Positions 1 to 9,272 of a stretch of DNA of 64,000 bases are shown here, piece after piece (the first letter of the stretch is position 1; each line of letters opens with the position of its first letter). The position numbers were made by a program, and so were the translations under genes. Source of the stretch: Bacteroidota bacterium (GTDB taxonomy: Bacteria; Bacteroidota; Bacteroidia; AKYH767-A; OLB10); contig JADJOZ010000033.1 of assembly GCA_016713525.1 (NCBI GenBank), forward strand, positions 186,001 through 250,000, in the 5' to 3' direction. Below the pieces are notes generated by a model. That model worked only from the letters and a program-made list of their open reading frames with translations. It was not told the origin of the DNA and ran no database searches.

Positions 1-41
1 AAAAAAAAGAACCCAATAATATAATTACGAACCATTGGTAT

Positions 42-3000
42 TTATTTTACAATTAACCGAATTGAACGACGGGAATTTCCGGATTGTAGTGATACCAGAT
101 ATATTCCTTTGGCATATTCAGCCAACTCCAGTTCGATTATTCCATTTTCAGGAAGATTAATCAATTGTTTGTAAACGTCTTTACCTAGTATATTAGTTAC
201 AGTTAAGGTGGAATTTTCCAAAATATTTCCATCTATATGAAGCTCAGTCCTGTCAAATGCCGGATTTGGAACCAATGACAACCCAAAAGCATCAGGTTGG
301 TCAGAAATTCTGCAATTGAAAGCAATGGTGAGTGTTTTAGTACCTCTGTCGCCGCAATCATTTTTAGCCGTACATCCAATTTTACCCACAGTGGTGCCGA
401 AGTTAACAACAATTGTCGTTGTTCCTTGTCCCGATACAATGGTGCTACCTGCTGGTACAGTCCATTTGTAATAGTTCGCACTATACATAACAGGAACGGA
501 ATAGGTAACATTAGTTTGGCCGGCACACACGGTAGCCGGACCGTTAATAACAGCCGGGCTTGGAGGAGCACCATAAATATTTACACATCTGGCCGCACTG
601 TTCACACATCCATTAAATGCCGTTACGCAAAGCTGTCCGGAAACAAATCCGGCCGGTGTACTGAGTACAATGGCATTGGTACCCTGACCCGAAACAATAG
701 AGCAGGAAGCAGGCACTGTCCATGTATAAGAAGAGGCGTTGGCATTAGCAGGCACCGAGAAGTTAACCGTGGCGTTACAGTTTCCATATAAATTACCAGC
801 CATATTACCAACAGAAATAGCGGCTGTTTTGCTGATAGATTTGCATCTGGCCTGGGAAGTACCACAGGCATTAGTAGCAGTAACACAGATGTTGGCAGAA
901 GTAAAATTACCGGCAAACTGGACCGAAACAGAATTGGTACCCTGTCCGGAAATAATAGTAGCAGTAGCAGGCATCATCCAATTGTAAGAAGTGACGTTAG
1001 GATTGTTGTTGATGGTATAAGTAACCACACCACCGGCACAGACTTTAGCGGCACCTGCAATAGGACCCGGAGTACCCGGAGTGATGCAATTGCAATTGTT
1101 AACAGTAATGTTTTTAGCAGCGGAAGCAGCACAACCATTGCCATCGATATAAGAATAGGTGATAGCATGTGTGCCCACACCAGCGGTAGCAGGATTAAAC
1201 TGGCCATTGGAAACACCATTACCGGAGTAAGAACCGCCAGCAGGAGAACCACCGCTCAGGGTCAACAGGGCAGCATTGCTGCAAATGCTGGAGAAGTTGG
1301 AAAGGGTAACAACCGGTAAAGGATTAACAGTAACGGTAATGTCGGCAGCAGAAACACATCCGAATGAGTTGGCACCAATTACAGTGTAAGTAGTGGTAGC
1401 AGCAGGAGTAGCGATTACGCTAACACCGGTAGAATTGTTCAGTCCTGTTGAAGGCGACCAGTTAAAAGTGTCGGCACCGTTCACATTTAATGTGGCAGAA
1501 GTTCCTGCACAAATAGTAGCATCACCGCTGGTTGTTAAAACAGGAAGCGGATTAACCGTTACTGTAACATTTTCAATTGCGGTGCATCCGTTACTGCTTG
1601 TTCCGGTGACAGAATAAGTAGCTGTGGACAGCGGTGAAGCAATTACAATTGAGCCGGTAGTAGTATTCAGGCCTGTTGCCGGCGACCAACTGTATGCACT
1701 TGCTCCTGAAGCAGAAAGGGTGGTATTAGATCCTTCACAAATGGAAGTGTTGGAGGAAAGGTTCAGATTCACCTGATCAATATTAACAGTTGCGGAAGCT
1801 GTACCTGTGCAACCGGTGATGAGGTTGGTTACTAAAACAGTATAGGTTGTATTTGCTGCGGGAGTAACAACCGCGTTGGAATCAGTACTATTGAATCCTG
1901 CCGGTGTCGATGTCCACTGATAAGTAAGTTGTGTAGATACCAGATTGTTGAGAGTTATCGTCCATGTATTAATGGTACCAACATCAACTCCTGCAAGGTC
2001 CGTGACTTTTAATGTCCATGTTCCATTTATATTACCTGTTAAAGAACTGAATGCACCATCCGGAATAAATGAACCATTGAACGGAGGACTTCCGGCAGCA
2101 ATTGCAGTTCCGGCTATCATACTGAAAACAGTATTGTTAAAATTATCGCCTCCAGCACCTCTGCGGTTGCTGAGGTTAATGGTGTTTCCGGAAGGTGAAA
2201 TTAATGCAACAACCAAATCTCCTGTATAGGTATGTGTAATATTTACCTGTACCGAGACAATTGATGAAGCTGATAATGTTGCAGGATTAATACCGGAAAC
2301 CGTTAATGGCGCAGATACTCCTGCAGCATCATTATCCGGAATGTTATAAATGTTACTGTTAGTAAATGAAGTTTGTGAATTGCCGTTGGGAGGCGTAGTA
2401 ACAACGGTGTTGATGGTTGTTGACTGTCCATCGCAAATTGTGCCGGCAACAGGTGTTGCAGTTACGGGCAGACTTTGAACGGTAACTGTTACGGGCAAAG
2501 AAGAAGCTGAACATGAAGATCCGACATCGGCTGTTACCGTAAAAGTCCCTGCTGTATTAACTGTAATTGATTGTGTTGTTTCACCTGTCGACCATAAGTA
2601 TGAGGGAGCAGGCGAAGAAGTAAGAACTACAGAGCCTCCGGGACAAATAGAAGTTGACCCGCTGACAGAAACGGTGGGAACTGTTCCTGCCTGTTTGGTG
2701 AGAGTAAAAGGAACAGCAATTACGTTATTAGATTCATCTGATTCAAGAAAATTATTATTCGGATCCAGTTGAACAACTATATAATACTGACCGTTACATG
2801 TGCCCGGAGGAATAGTGATATACATTCCATCCAGACTCTGATTATAGATATCAACATAACCGGCAGAAATTCCCTGTAATGTTTGTGAGCATCCATACTG
2901 CCCTCCACCTAAACCATAATTTGGCATGTTAGCACTGGTAAGTACCGTGTTGTTAGAATCAACACAATGTCCATTAGAGCTGGTGCAATTACTAAGATCA

Positions 3001-3572
3001 AGTAAGCAGAATGATAATTTCGCTCCTGTTCCAATAATAGGCCAGTTGAGTGGATTTGGATCAATGGTTTGAGTGCGTAATGTATAAAGCCCCCAATCAT
3101 CAACGTGCTGATGTCCGTGTGTAGGGTGAAAGGTCATTGTGCCGGCTGCTCTGTCATAAAATGACATTGCATTCCCGTCTTTGTGATAGACTCTTTGAAC
3201 CAATAATTGTTTTGGTGGTAATCCGGTATTGGGACAGGTAGCGGGTGCAGTTCCTGTTACAGTATCAGTGCCACATACGTAGGTTGTAGTGCCCCTTACT
3301 TCGAGTGGCCCTAAACCAATGTTAGGTGTGGAAACGGAGATGCGTAGTCTGCCATTTTCAACCCCATTACCGGTTTGTGAGTATTCCACTATTCCTGAGC
3401 CACCATTAATTAAGAGAGGTGGTCTGCCCACGATCATGTCGGGCAAAAGGTCACAATTTGTTACTCCGGAAGTAGCACATACACAAGTTGTTGCGTTTGT
3501 TGTAGTGCACTGAGAATTAGCATTAATGACAACCCCTGATAAGAGGGTCAGGCTTAGTAAAAACCGTTTCAT
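42..3572 (-). CDS. T9SS-secreted lysyl-oxidase-like protein, copy 1 (LOX domain, P-domain, Ig/PKD-like stalk)
   Basis: 1176 aa with a signal peptide (about residues 1-20, ending NANSQ). Residues 40-290 resemble lysyl oxidase (PF01186), the copper and quinone enzyme that oxidises peptidyl lysine to aldehyde. A histidine cluster H149, H152, H154, H156 has the H-x2-H-x-H-x-H spacing of the animal copper site. K185 (in AKLSFCL) and Y243 (in DIYNQSLD) sit where animal LOX has the Lys and Tyr of its cofactor, followed by an ESDESNN motif like animal ESDYTNN. Residues about 395-545 are a proprotein-convertase P-domain. The rest is Ig-like and PKD-like repeats ending in a T9SS sorting domain (LSLVPNPAFDRTELHI). 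Seen: motifs and order. Inferred: surface amine-oxidase activity. Its paralogue lies at 5514-9002, and a good promoter lies just upstream. Confidence 0.85.
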   Translation of the reverse strand: MKRFLLSLTLLSGVVINANSQCTTTNATTCVCATSGVTNCDLLPDMIVGRPPLLINGGSGIVEYSQTGNGVENGRLRISVSTPNIGLGPLEVRGTTTYVCGTDTVTGTAPATCPNTGLPPKQLLVQRVYHKDGNAMSFYDRAAGTMTFHPTHGHQHVDDWGLYTLRTQTIDPNPLNWPIIGTGAKLSFCLLDLSNCTSSNGHCVDSNNTVLTSANMPNYGLGGGQYGCSQTLQGISAGYVDIYNQSLDGMYITIPPGTCNGQYYIVVQLDPNNNFLESDESNNVIAVPFTLTKQAGTVPTVSVSGSTSICPGGSVVLTSSPAPSYLWSTGETTQSITVNTAGTFTVTADVGSSCSASSLPVTVTVQSLPVTATPVAGTICDGQSTTINTVVTTPPNGNSQTSFTNSNIYNIPDNDAAGVSAPLTVSGINPATLSASSIVSVQVNITHTYTGDLVVALISPSGNTINLSNRRGAGGDNFNNTVFSMIAGTAIAAGSPPFNGSFIPDGAFSSLTGNINGTWTLKVTDLAGVDVGTINTWTITLNNLVSTQLTYQWTSTPAGFNSTDSNAVVTPAANTTYTVLVTNLITGCTGTASATVNIDQVNLNLSSNTSICEGSNTTLSASGASAYSWSPATGLNTTTGSIVIASPLSTATYSVTGTSSNGCTAIENVTVTVNPLPVLTTSGDATICAGTSATLNVNGADTFNWSPSTGLNNSTGVSVIATPAATTTYTVIGANSFGCVSAADITVTVNPLPVVTLSNFSSICSNAALLTLSGGSPAGGSYSGNGVSNGQFNPATAGVGTHAITYSYIDGNGCAASAAKNITVNNCNCITPGTPGPIAGAAKVCAGGVVTYTINNNPNVTSYNWMMPATATIISGQGTNSVSVQFAGNFTSANICVTATNACGTSQARCKSISKTAAISVGNMAGNLYGNCNATVNFSVPANANASSYTWTVPASCSIVSGQGTNAIVLSTPAGFVSGQLCVTAFNGCVNSAARCVNIYGAPPSPAVINGPATVCAGQTNVTYSVPVMYSANYYKWTVPAGSTIVSGQGTTTIVVNFGTTVGKIGCTAKNDCGDRGTKTLTIAFNCRISDQPDAFGLSLVPNPAFDRTELHIDGNILENSTLTVTNILGKDVYKQLINLPENGIIELELAEYAKGIYLVSLQSGNSRRSIRLIVK
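310..1575. repeat. 1.27-kb near-identical direct repeat, copy A (LOX paralogue stalk)
   Basis: This stretch matches 5776-7041 with a constant offset of 5466 bases and no indel that I could find, differing only by scattered substitutions. It encodes the Ig-like and PKD-like stalk of both LOX-like proteins, from just after the last module before the sorting domain back to about the middle of the protein. Similarity stops abruptly at both ends, where the sorting domains and the middle modules differ. Confidence 0.9.
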
Positions 3573-3609
3573 AAGAAATTAGATTAGTGTGTTTTGCAAG
3601 GGAATAAAT

Positions 3610-3641
3610 CAAATGTAGGGTGATTTTATGAATTGTGCAAA
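3610..3641 (-). promoter_or_regulatory. Bacteroidota-type promoter for LOX copy 1
   Basis: On the minus strand, TTTG (3641-3638) is followed after 20 bases by TACATTTG (3617-3610). This fits the primary sigma-factor consensus of the phylum, TTTG-N19/20-TAnnTTTG. The -7 box lies about 38 bases before the start codon at 3572. Confidence 0.65.
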
Positions 3642-3755
3642 CAAATCATTAAACAGCCGGGTTTTACCCGGAAGTCATGTCATTTCAAGTTTGCAGTTCT
3701 ACAAACTTTCAAGAGAGAATCAGGCTGAAATAAATCTGTTATTTCAGGGAGTGTT

Positions 3756-4169
3756 TTATTTTTTGCTGCTTCCCAATTTACCCGCCAGAAACGCCATTGG
3801 AATATAAGCTAGAACAAGATCTGTAACATTGAACCACATCGGTGCAGGGATCATAGTAACAGCAACAATTCCACCGGTCAGGTTAAATAATCCAATAACT
3901 ATTGCAAATAGCATTTTTCGGTTGGCGGCAATTAAAGAAGCAACAAGTGCGCCAACAAAAGTTCCTAATGCATGCGCAAGAAATGGCATTATAAAATGTC
4001 TGGGTTCAAATAAATGAATTGATGCTTTTAGCCCTTCTGGTGTTGTAACATCGGCACCTTCGGGAAGCGGAATAATTGAATCGCTGATTGTAACAATTCC
4101 CATATTTACAACACCGCCCAGGATTAATCCTGCAATTACAGCTAAAATATTTCTTACAATTGGATTCAT
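3756..4169 (-). CDS. small four-helix membrane protein, unknown function
   Basis: 137 aa. Four hydrophobic segments can be seen at about residues 7-28, 58-82, 86-107 and 113-131; the chain ends in a basic GKLGSSKK tail. It resembles uncharacterised integral membrane proteins common in Bacteroidota, but I do not recognise a named family. There is no signal peptide beyond the first helix. It lies between the LOX-like gene and another T9SS protein, all on the minus strand, with about 180 and 97 bases of spacing, so an operon is not obvious. No function is proposed. Confidence 0.7.
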   Translation of the reverse strand: MNPIVRNILAVIAGLILGGVVNMGIVTISDSIIPLPEGADVTTPEGLKASIHLFEPRHFIMPFLAHALGTFVGALVASLIAANRKMLFAIVIGLFNLTGGIVAVTMIPAPMWFNVTDLVLAYIPMAFLAGKLGSSKK

Positions 4170-4266
4170 AATGATTTGTTTTCAGATAAGTGAATGCTAA
4201 TAAGCGGAAGGTTTTATAATAGTAATTTATAATCACAATAATATTATGAACCGGATTCCCCGGATT

Positions 4267-5382
4267 TCAATAGCCATTTGAAACAACAACTTTTGTGTAG
4301 CAGATAGTTTTATTTTCAAGTACAATTCTTACGAAATAAATTCCCGGAAGTGATTGTTTATTTGAAATTTTGATAGTAGATTTTTTTATTCCAATATCGA
4401 AATCTGCAAGTTGCCCATGAACAGAAAATACACTTACATTATCAATGTCAAAGGATGTATTCGCAGTTATGGTTGTTTCGTGAGTAAATGGATTCGGATA
4501 ACAACTAATTGAAGGATCATCATTTTCTAAAGATGCAGTTCCTGAAAATACAATTGGTTGTTGGTAACAATTATCAAAGTCTTTATAAGAAGTAATAGTA
4601 GGTAGCAGTATAGACGCGCCCAGACTGACAGTAGTACCGGTTATTATAAGAGGTCTTATCACAGGTGGAATAATACCATGGGCAAGATATAATTGATTAT
4701 TCATAAAAAACATTCCATATAAAAAAGAAAGAGTGCTAAAAGTGGAGTCAGCGGTATACGAATTAATAACATTACCTGAAGAATCGATGACTGTGAGTTC
4801 TGTTGTATTGCCAACAAAAGTCCCTCTCAAAAAATAAACATTACCGGCACTGTCAACTTCCAGATCTGCTACAGTAAAGGTTAAGCTGGTATCAGTAAAA
4901 ATCTTTTGCAAAACACCGTTTGGAAGTAATCGGGAAATGCATTGGTCATTAACCTGACCAACAGGTGAAATATGCTGAAAATATAAATAGTCACCATAAC
5001 CCCCGGCATTAGCGTATATCAAACTATCAGTGGCAATGGTTGACCATGAAGTGCCCGTGTATTTAATAATAGCAGCAGGAGCAACAACGGAGCTATAAAA
5101 TGTTCTGTTTGTGCTCCCATTCATAAAATCATTTGCATATGCCATAGCTAAAATGCTTGGAAATGGGGCTGTAGTTATTATTCCAAGATCAACAATATTT
5201 TGACCTGTTATTTGTAATTCGCGAACAGTATTCGCAGAAACACCATAAAACGAAGTTGGATTACAAGGAATATCAATAACAGAATCTTCCTGACCAAAGA
5301 AATTCTGTGCAGAAATGAAATTCCATGGCAACACCAGGAGAATGAAGGAGTAAATCAGTTTCTTAACATTGGAGCAGCTCAT
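4267..5382 (-). CDS. T9SS-sorted secreted protein, probable beta-propeller
   Basis: 371 aa. The N-terminus (MSCSNVKKLIYSF, hydrophobic to about residue 25, cleavage near FISAQ) is a signal peptide. The C-terminal 80 residues are a T9SS type A sorting domain (ISCYPNPFTHETTI, ending in GIYFVRIVLENKTICYTKVVV). The centre is rich in short beta-type stretches such as DLEVDSAGNVYFLRG, resembling NHL or Kelch-like propeller blades, but no enzymatic motif is visible. It lies between the two LOX-like genes on the same strand. Predicted to be exported by the Sec and T9SS routes and anchored at or released from the surface. Substrate or partner unknown. Confidence 0.75.
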   Translation of the reverse strand: MSCSNVKKLIYSFILLVLPWNFISAQNFFGQEDSVIDIPCNPTSFYGVSANTVRELQITGQNIVDLGIITTAPFPSILAMAYANDFMNGSTNRTFYSSVVAPAAIIKYTGTSWSTIATDSLIYANAGGYGDYLYFQHISPVGQVNDQCISRLLPNGVLQKIFTDTSLTFTVADLEVDSAGNVYFLRGTFVGNTTELTVIDSSGNVINSYTADSTFSTLSFLYGMFFMNNQLYLAHGIIPPVIRPLIITGTTVSLGASILLPTITSYKDFDNCYQQPIVFSGTASLENDDPSISCYPNPFTHETTITANTSFDIDNVSVFSVHGQLADFDIGIKKSTIKISNKQSLPGIYFVRIVLENKTICYTKVVVSNGY

Positions 5383-5460
5383 CCCGTTGTAAAGTATATA
5401 TTTTTTAATCCACTAATGTAAAAGTATAAATTGTAATTATCATTTCAAAACGTATTAAAA

Positions 5461-5491
5461 AAAAGAGGCTGTCCACCGGACAACCTCTTTT
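5461..5491 (-). terminator. Rho-independent terminator after LOX copy 2
   Basis: A 14-base stem (5461-5474 with 5478-5491) encloses a 3-base loop and is flanked by A-tracts and T-tracts on both sides. The single non-Watson-Crick position is G-U when read as minus-strand RNA but C-A as plus-strand RNA. This favours termination of the minus-strand gene that ends at 5514. Confidence 0.8.
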
Positions 5492-5513
5492 TTGTTTTAG
5501 GGTTTAGAAAATA

Positions 5514-8500
5514 TTATTCAAGTACGATCTTAATTCTTGATACTTTTTCGTTTTTAATCAGATTCAGCATGTAAACGCCTTTACTTAATCCTGATAAATC
5601 CATTGATGTTTCATTGATTCCTTCAATTGCCTGCAAAGTATTTGTTTTAATAACTCTTCCTGTCAGATCCAGCAGTTGCATTTCAGATACTCCTTCGTTT
5701 TCAGAGCTGAATACTATTGAAATTTTGTCAGATGTAGGATTTGGATAAACATTTAATAAAGCCGGATTTGATTCCCTGCAATTGAAAGCAATGGTGAGTG
5801 TTTTAGTGCCTCTGTCACCGCAATCATTTTTAGCTGTACATCCAATTTTACCGACAGTGGTGCCGAAGTTAACAACGATAGACGTTGTTCCTTGTCCCGA
5901 TACAATAGTGCTACCTGCTGGTACAGTCCATTTGTAATAGTTCGCACTATACATAACAGGAACGGAATAGGTAACATTGGTCTGGCCTGCACACACGGTA
6001 GCAGGACCGTTAATAACAGCCGGGCTTGGAGGAGCACCATAAATATTTACACATCTTGGAGCACTGTTCACACATCCATTAAATGCCGTTACACAAACCT
6101 GTCCGGAAACAAATCCTGTCGGAGTACTGAGTACAATGGCATTAGTACCCTGGCCCGAAACAATAGAGCAGGAAGCAGGCACTGTCCAAGTATAAGAAGA
6201 GGCATTGGCATTAGCAGGCACCGAGTAGTTAACCGTGGCGTTGCAGTTTCCATATAAATTACCAGCCATATTACCAACTGAAATAGGAGCTTTTTTACTG
6301 ATAGATTTGCATCTGGCCTGGGAAGTGCCACAGGCATTAGTTGCAGTAACACAGATGTTGGCAGAAGTAAAATTACCGGCAAACTGAACCGAAACAGAAT
6401 TGGTACCCTGTCCGGAAATAATAGTAGCAGTAGCAGGCATCATCCAATTGTAAGAAGTGACGTTAGGATTGTTGTTGATGGTATAAGTAACTACTTCACC
6501 GGCACAGACTTTAGCAGCACCTGCAATAGGACCCGGAGTACCCGGAGTGATGCAATTGCAATTATTAACAGTAATGTTTTTAGTAGCGGAAGCAGCACAA
6601 CCATTGCCATCGGTATAGGAATAGGTGATAGTATGTGTACCCAAACCGGCGGCAGCAGGATTAAACTGACCATTGGAAACACCATTACCGGAGTAAGAAC
6701 CGCCAGCAGGAGAACCACCGCTCAGAGTCAACAGGGCAGCATTGCTGCAAATGCTGGAGAAGTTGGAAAGGGAAACAACCGGTAAAGGATTAACAGAAAC
6801 GGTAATGTCGGCAGTAGCAACACATCCAAAGGAGTTGGCACCAATTACAGTGTAAGTAGTGGTAGCAGCAGGAGTAGCGATTACGCTAACACCGGAAGTA
6901 GTGTTCAGTCCTGTTGAAGGCGACCAGTTATAAGTGTCGGCACCATTCACATTTAATGTGGCAGAAGTTCCTGCGCAAATAGTAGCATCACTGCTGGTTG
7001 TTAAAACAGGAAGCGGATTAACCGTCACTGTAACATTTTCAGATGCTGTACAGCCGTTTGCAGCAGTACCTGTTACTGTGTATGTGGCAGTTGCAGAAGG
7101 AGTAGCAATAACTGTATTTCCTGTTGTAGTATTTAAGTCATTAGATGCTGTCCAGTTGTAAGTATCAGCACCGGAAGCTGTAAGTGTGGTATTGCCACCT
7201 TCACAAAGTATAGTGTTGCCCGAAACTGAAACTACAGGAAGTGTATTTACGGTTAAAGTAGCAGGAACTCTTGAGCTGACACAAGAAACAGTTGGAGTTG
7301 TGATTTCCCAGTCATAGAAGAAATAATAGGTTCCTGTGCCGGCAGATGAATTCTTGATCGATAAATAGTTCGGAATAGTGTAGGGGAATGAAACACCTGC
7401 ATTGTTACGATACAAAGAAGCGCTTCCGGTACGGGTAATCTGATAATTGGAACCAGCCGGAATATTCCAGTTTAATGTGATTCTACTTGCTCCTGATGGA
7501 ATTGATACAGTCATTGAATTCAATGTTACTCCACCTGAATTCCTTAATTCAACAGTTGTAGTAGTTGCCGATTGAGCATATACTTTCACTGATGCCAGAG
7601 TGAAATTCTGAAATGCATCAAAAATTAAATGTTGCGTTCCTGTAAAGTAACCACCTGCACCAATAGTGTTGTTGGTTGGTTGTGCGAAGCCGGAAAATCC
7701 TGCAACAGTAGTTGTTGCTTCTGCATAGTAAGTTGTTGTTGCGTTTACAACTGGTGTATTAAGTGTAGGTCCGGAGCCAACTAAATTTCCACCACTTGGT
7801 GAGTCATACCAGTTTATTGTTGCTCCTGTAGCTGAAGCACTTAATTGCGATGAACCTGAACCACAGATGGCGGCATCGGTAGTAGCCGGATCTTCACCTA
7901 TTATAGATACTGTATAAGGTGATGATGTTGCAACTCCACACTGTGTAGTAACAGTTACAGTATAAGTTCCTGCAGTATTAACACTGATGTTTTGAGTGGT
8001 AGCTCCATTCGACCATAGGTATGCATTACCTGCTGTTCCGGTAGCATTCAATGTAACTCCTGTACTTGCACACACAGCACCTGTAGATGAAGGAGTGATA
8101 GAAACCGCCGCAGCTGAAACCTGTTGTGTAAGGGTATAAGGAATAGCAAGGATGTTATTTGTTTCATCTTCTTCAAGGAAATAGTTGTAAGGATCAAGCT
8201 GAACAACTATCATGTACGTTCCATTGCATGTTCCGGGCGGAATATCTATCCACATACCATCCAATGATTGATAATAAATATCGGTATAACCGGAAGAAAT
8301 TCCCTGAACTGTAGGAGAGCAGTTGTATTGACCACCACCTAAACCATAATTCGGGAAATCACCATTCAATAAAGTATTTCCATTATCATCAACACAATGT
8401 CCGCCATAAGTGGAACAAGAACCGTAATCCATTAAACAAAAAGCAAGTTTAGCACCATTTGCAACAACAGGCCAGTTTAACGGATTAGGATCATTCGTTT

Positions 8501-9002
8501 GAATACGTAATGAATAAACACCCCAATCATCAACGTGCATGTGACCATGAGTTGGATGATAGGTCATTGATCCCGCATTGCGATCAATGTAGGTCATGGC
8601 GTTTCCGTTTTTAGTATAAACTCTTTGAACTACTAACTGCTTTGGTGGTAATCCTGTATTAGTACAGGTTGCAGGTGCAGTACCTGTAATAGTATCAGTA
8701 CCACAAATGTATCTGTTGGTAGTTCTTACTTCCAATGGACCGTGTCCGATATTCGGAGTAGAAACTGAAATTCTTAAACGACCATCATTCGCACCATTTC
8801 CTGATTGTGAATATTCAATGATAGCACTTGATCCCGGAACCAGCAATGGCGGGCGGGCAACATAGATATCGGGCAACAGATCACAATTGGTTGAGCCTGT
8901 TGTTTCGCAAACACAGCTGCTTGCATTGGTTGTGGTACACTGCGCATTTGTAAAAAATGGCAATACCATCAGTAATAAACCTGGTAGAATGATTTTTTTC
9001 AT
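5514..9002 (-). CDS. T9SS-secreted lysyl-oxidase-like protein, copy 2
   Basis: 1162 aa from the ATG at 9002, chosen because it begins a clean signal peptide (MKKIILPGLLLMVLPFFTNA); an upstream ATG at 9038 would add 12 residues. The LOX-like domain again has H149, H152, H154, H156, K185 and Y243, with MWIDIPPG after the tyrosine, closer to animal LOX (CQWIDI) than copy 1. Instead of the P-domain of copy 1, the middle holds Ig-like repeats and a jelly-roll-like insert (about residues 430-560). The stalk is almost identical to copy 1 at DNA level. The sorting domain (LLNVYPNPTSDKISIVF) is different. Probably a surface enzyme; the substrate is not visible from sequence. Confidence 0.85.
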   Translation of the reverse strand: MKKIILPGLLLMVLPFFTNAQCTTTNASSCVCETTGSTNCDLLPDIYVARPPLLVPGSSAIIEYSQSGNGANDGRLRISVSTPNIGHGPLEVRTTNRYICGTDTITGTAPATCTNTGLPPKQLVVQRVYTKNGNAMTYIDRNAGSMTYHPTHGHMHVDDWGVYSLRIQTNDPNPLNWPVVANGAKLAFCLMDYGSCSTYGGHCVDDNGNTLLNGDFPNYGLGGGQYNCSPTVQGISSGYTDIYYQSLDGMWIDIPPGTCNGTYMIVVQLDPYNYFLEEDETNNILAIPYTLTQQVSAAAVSITPSSTGAVCASTGVTLNATGTAGNAYLWSNGATTQNISVNTAGTYTVTVTTQCGVATSSPYTVSIIGEDPATTDAAICGSGSSQLSASATGATINWYDSPSGGNLVGSGPTLNTPVVNATTTYYAEATTTVAGFSGFAQPTNNTIGAGGYFTGTQHLIFDAFQNFTLASVKVYAQSATTTTVELRNSGGVTLNSMTVSIPSGASRITLNWNIPAGSNYQITRTGSASLYRNNAGVSFPYTIPNYLSIKNSSAGTGTYYFFYDWEITTPTVSCVSSRVPATLTVNTLPVVSVSGNTILCEGGNTTLTASGADTYNWTASNDLNTTTGNTVIATPSATATYTVTGTAANGCTASENVTVTVNPLPVLTTSSDATICAGTSATLNVNGADTYNWSPSTGLNTTSGVSVIATPAATTTYTVIGANSFGCVATADITVSVNPLPVVSLSNFSSICSNAALLTLSGGSPAGGSYSGNGVSNGQFNPAAAGLGTHTITYSYTDGNGCAASATKNITVNNCNCITPGTPGPIAGAAKVCAGEVVTYTINNNPNVTSYNWMMPATATIISGQGTNSVSVQFAGNFTSANICVTATNACGTSQARCKSISKKAPISVGNMAGNLYGNCNATVNYSVPANANASSYTWTVPASCSIVSGQGTNAIVLSTPTGFVSGQVCVTAFNGCVNSAPRCVNIYGAPPSPAVINGPATVCAGQTNVTYSVPVMYSANYYKWTVPAGSTIVSGQGTTSIVVNFGTTVGKIGCTAKNDCGDRGTKTLTIAFNCRESNPALLNVYPNPTSDKISIVFSSENEGVSEMQLLDLTGRVIKTNTLQAIEGINETSMDLSGLSKGVYMLNLIKNEKVSRIKIVLE
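5776..7041. repeat. 1.27-kb near-identical direct repeat, copy B (LOX paralogue stalk)
   Basis: Partner of 310-1575, in the same orientation and without indels. Spaced 5466 bases apart, such repeats could recombine to delete or fuse the two LOX-like genes, or exchange sequence by gene conversion. Confidence 0.9.
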
Positions 9003-9272
9003 ATGAAGATTAATAATGTTGAGCAAGGGGAATATCAATTGTTAATAACTGTTCGAAGTTACGCCGGGCAGGGGTAAAAGGAGGTAAAAATTACGCCAAC
9101 TGTCGGTTTCCTTTGGTGGAACAGGTTCAATTGGTGGCAGACTTTTCCACAATCAAATATACTAAAACACTAGTGTCCGGTAAAATTAATAAAAAAGAGA
9201 TAAAAAAAGGCCCCTTCATTAACTGAAAGGACCAATTATGTTATTTTGCAGTTGCGAAACAAACAAAAGAAC

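Noticed and set aside
297..791. plus-strand ORF of 164 codons opposite LOX copy 1
   Set aside because: It lies antisense to a strongly supported coding region and arises from the composition of its repeats. A similar frame appears opposite copy 2 at 5892-6257.
9172..9240. terminal inverted repeats of the IS4 element
   Set aside because: I could not match the left end convincingly with the sequence near 10415, so no element borders are claimed.
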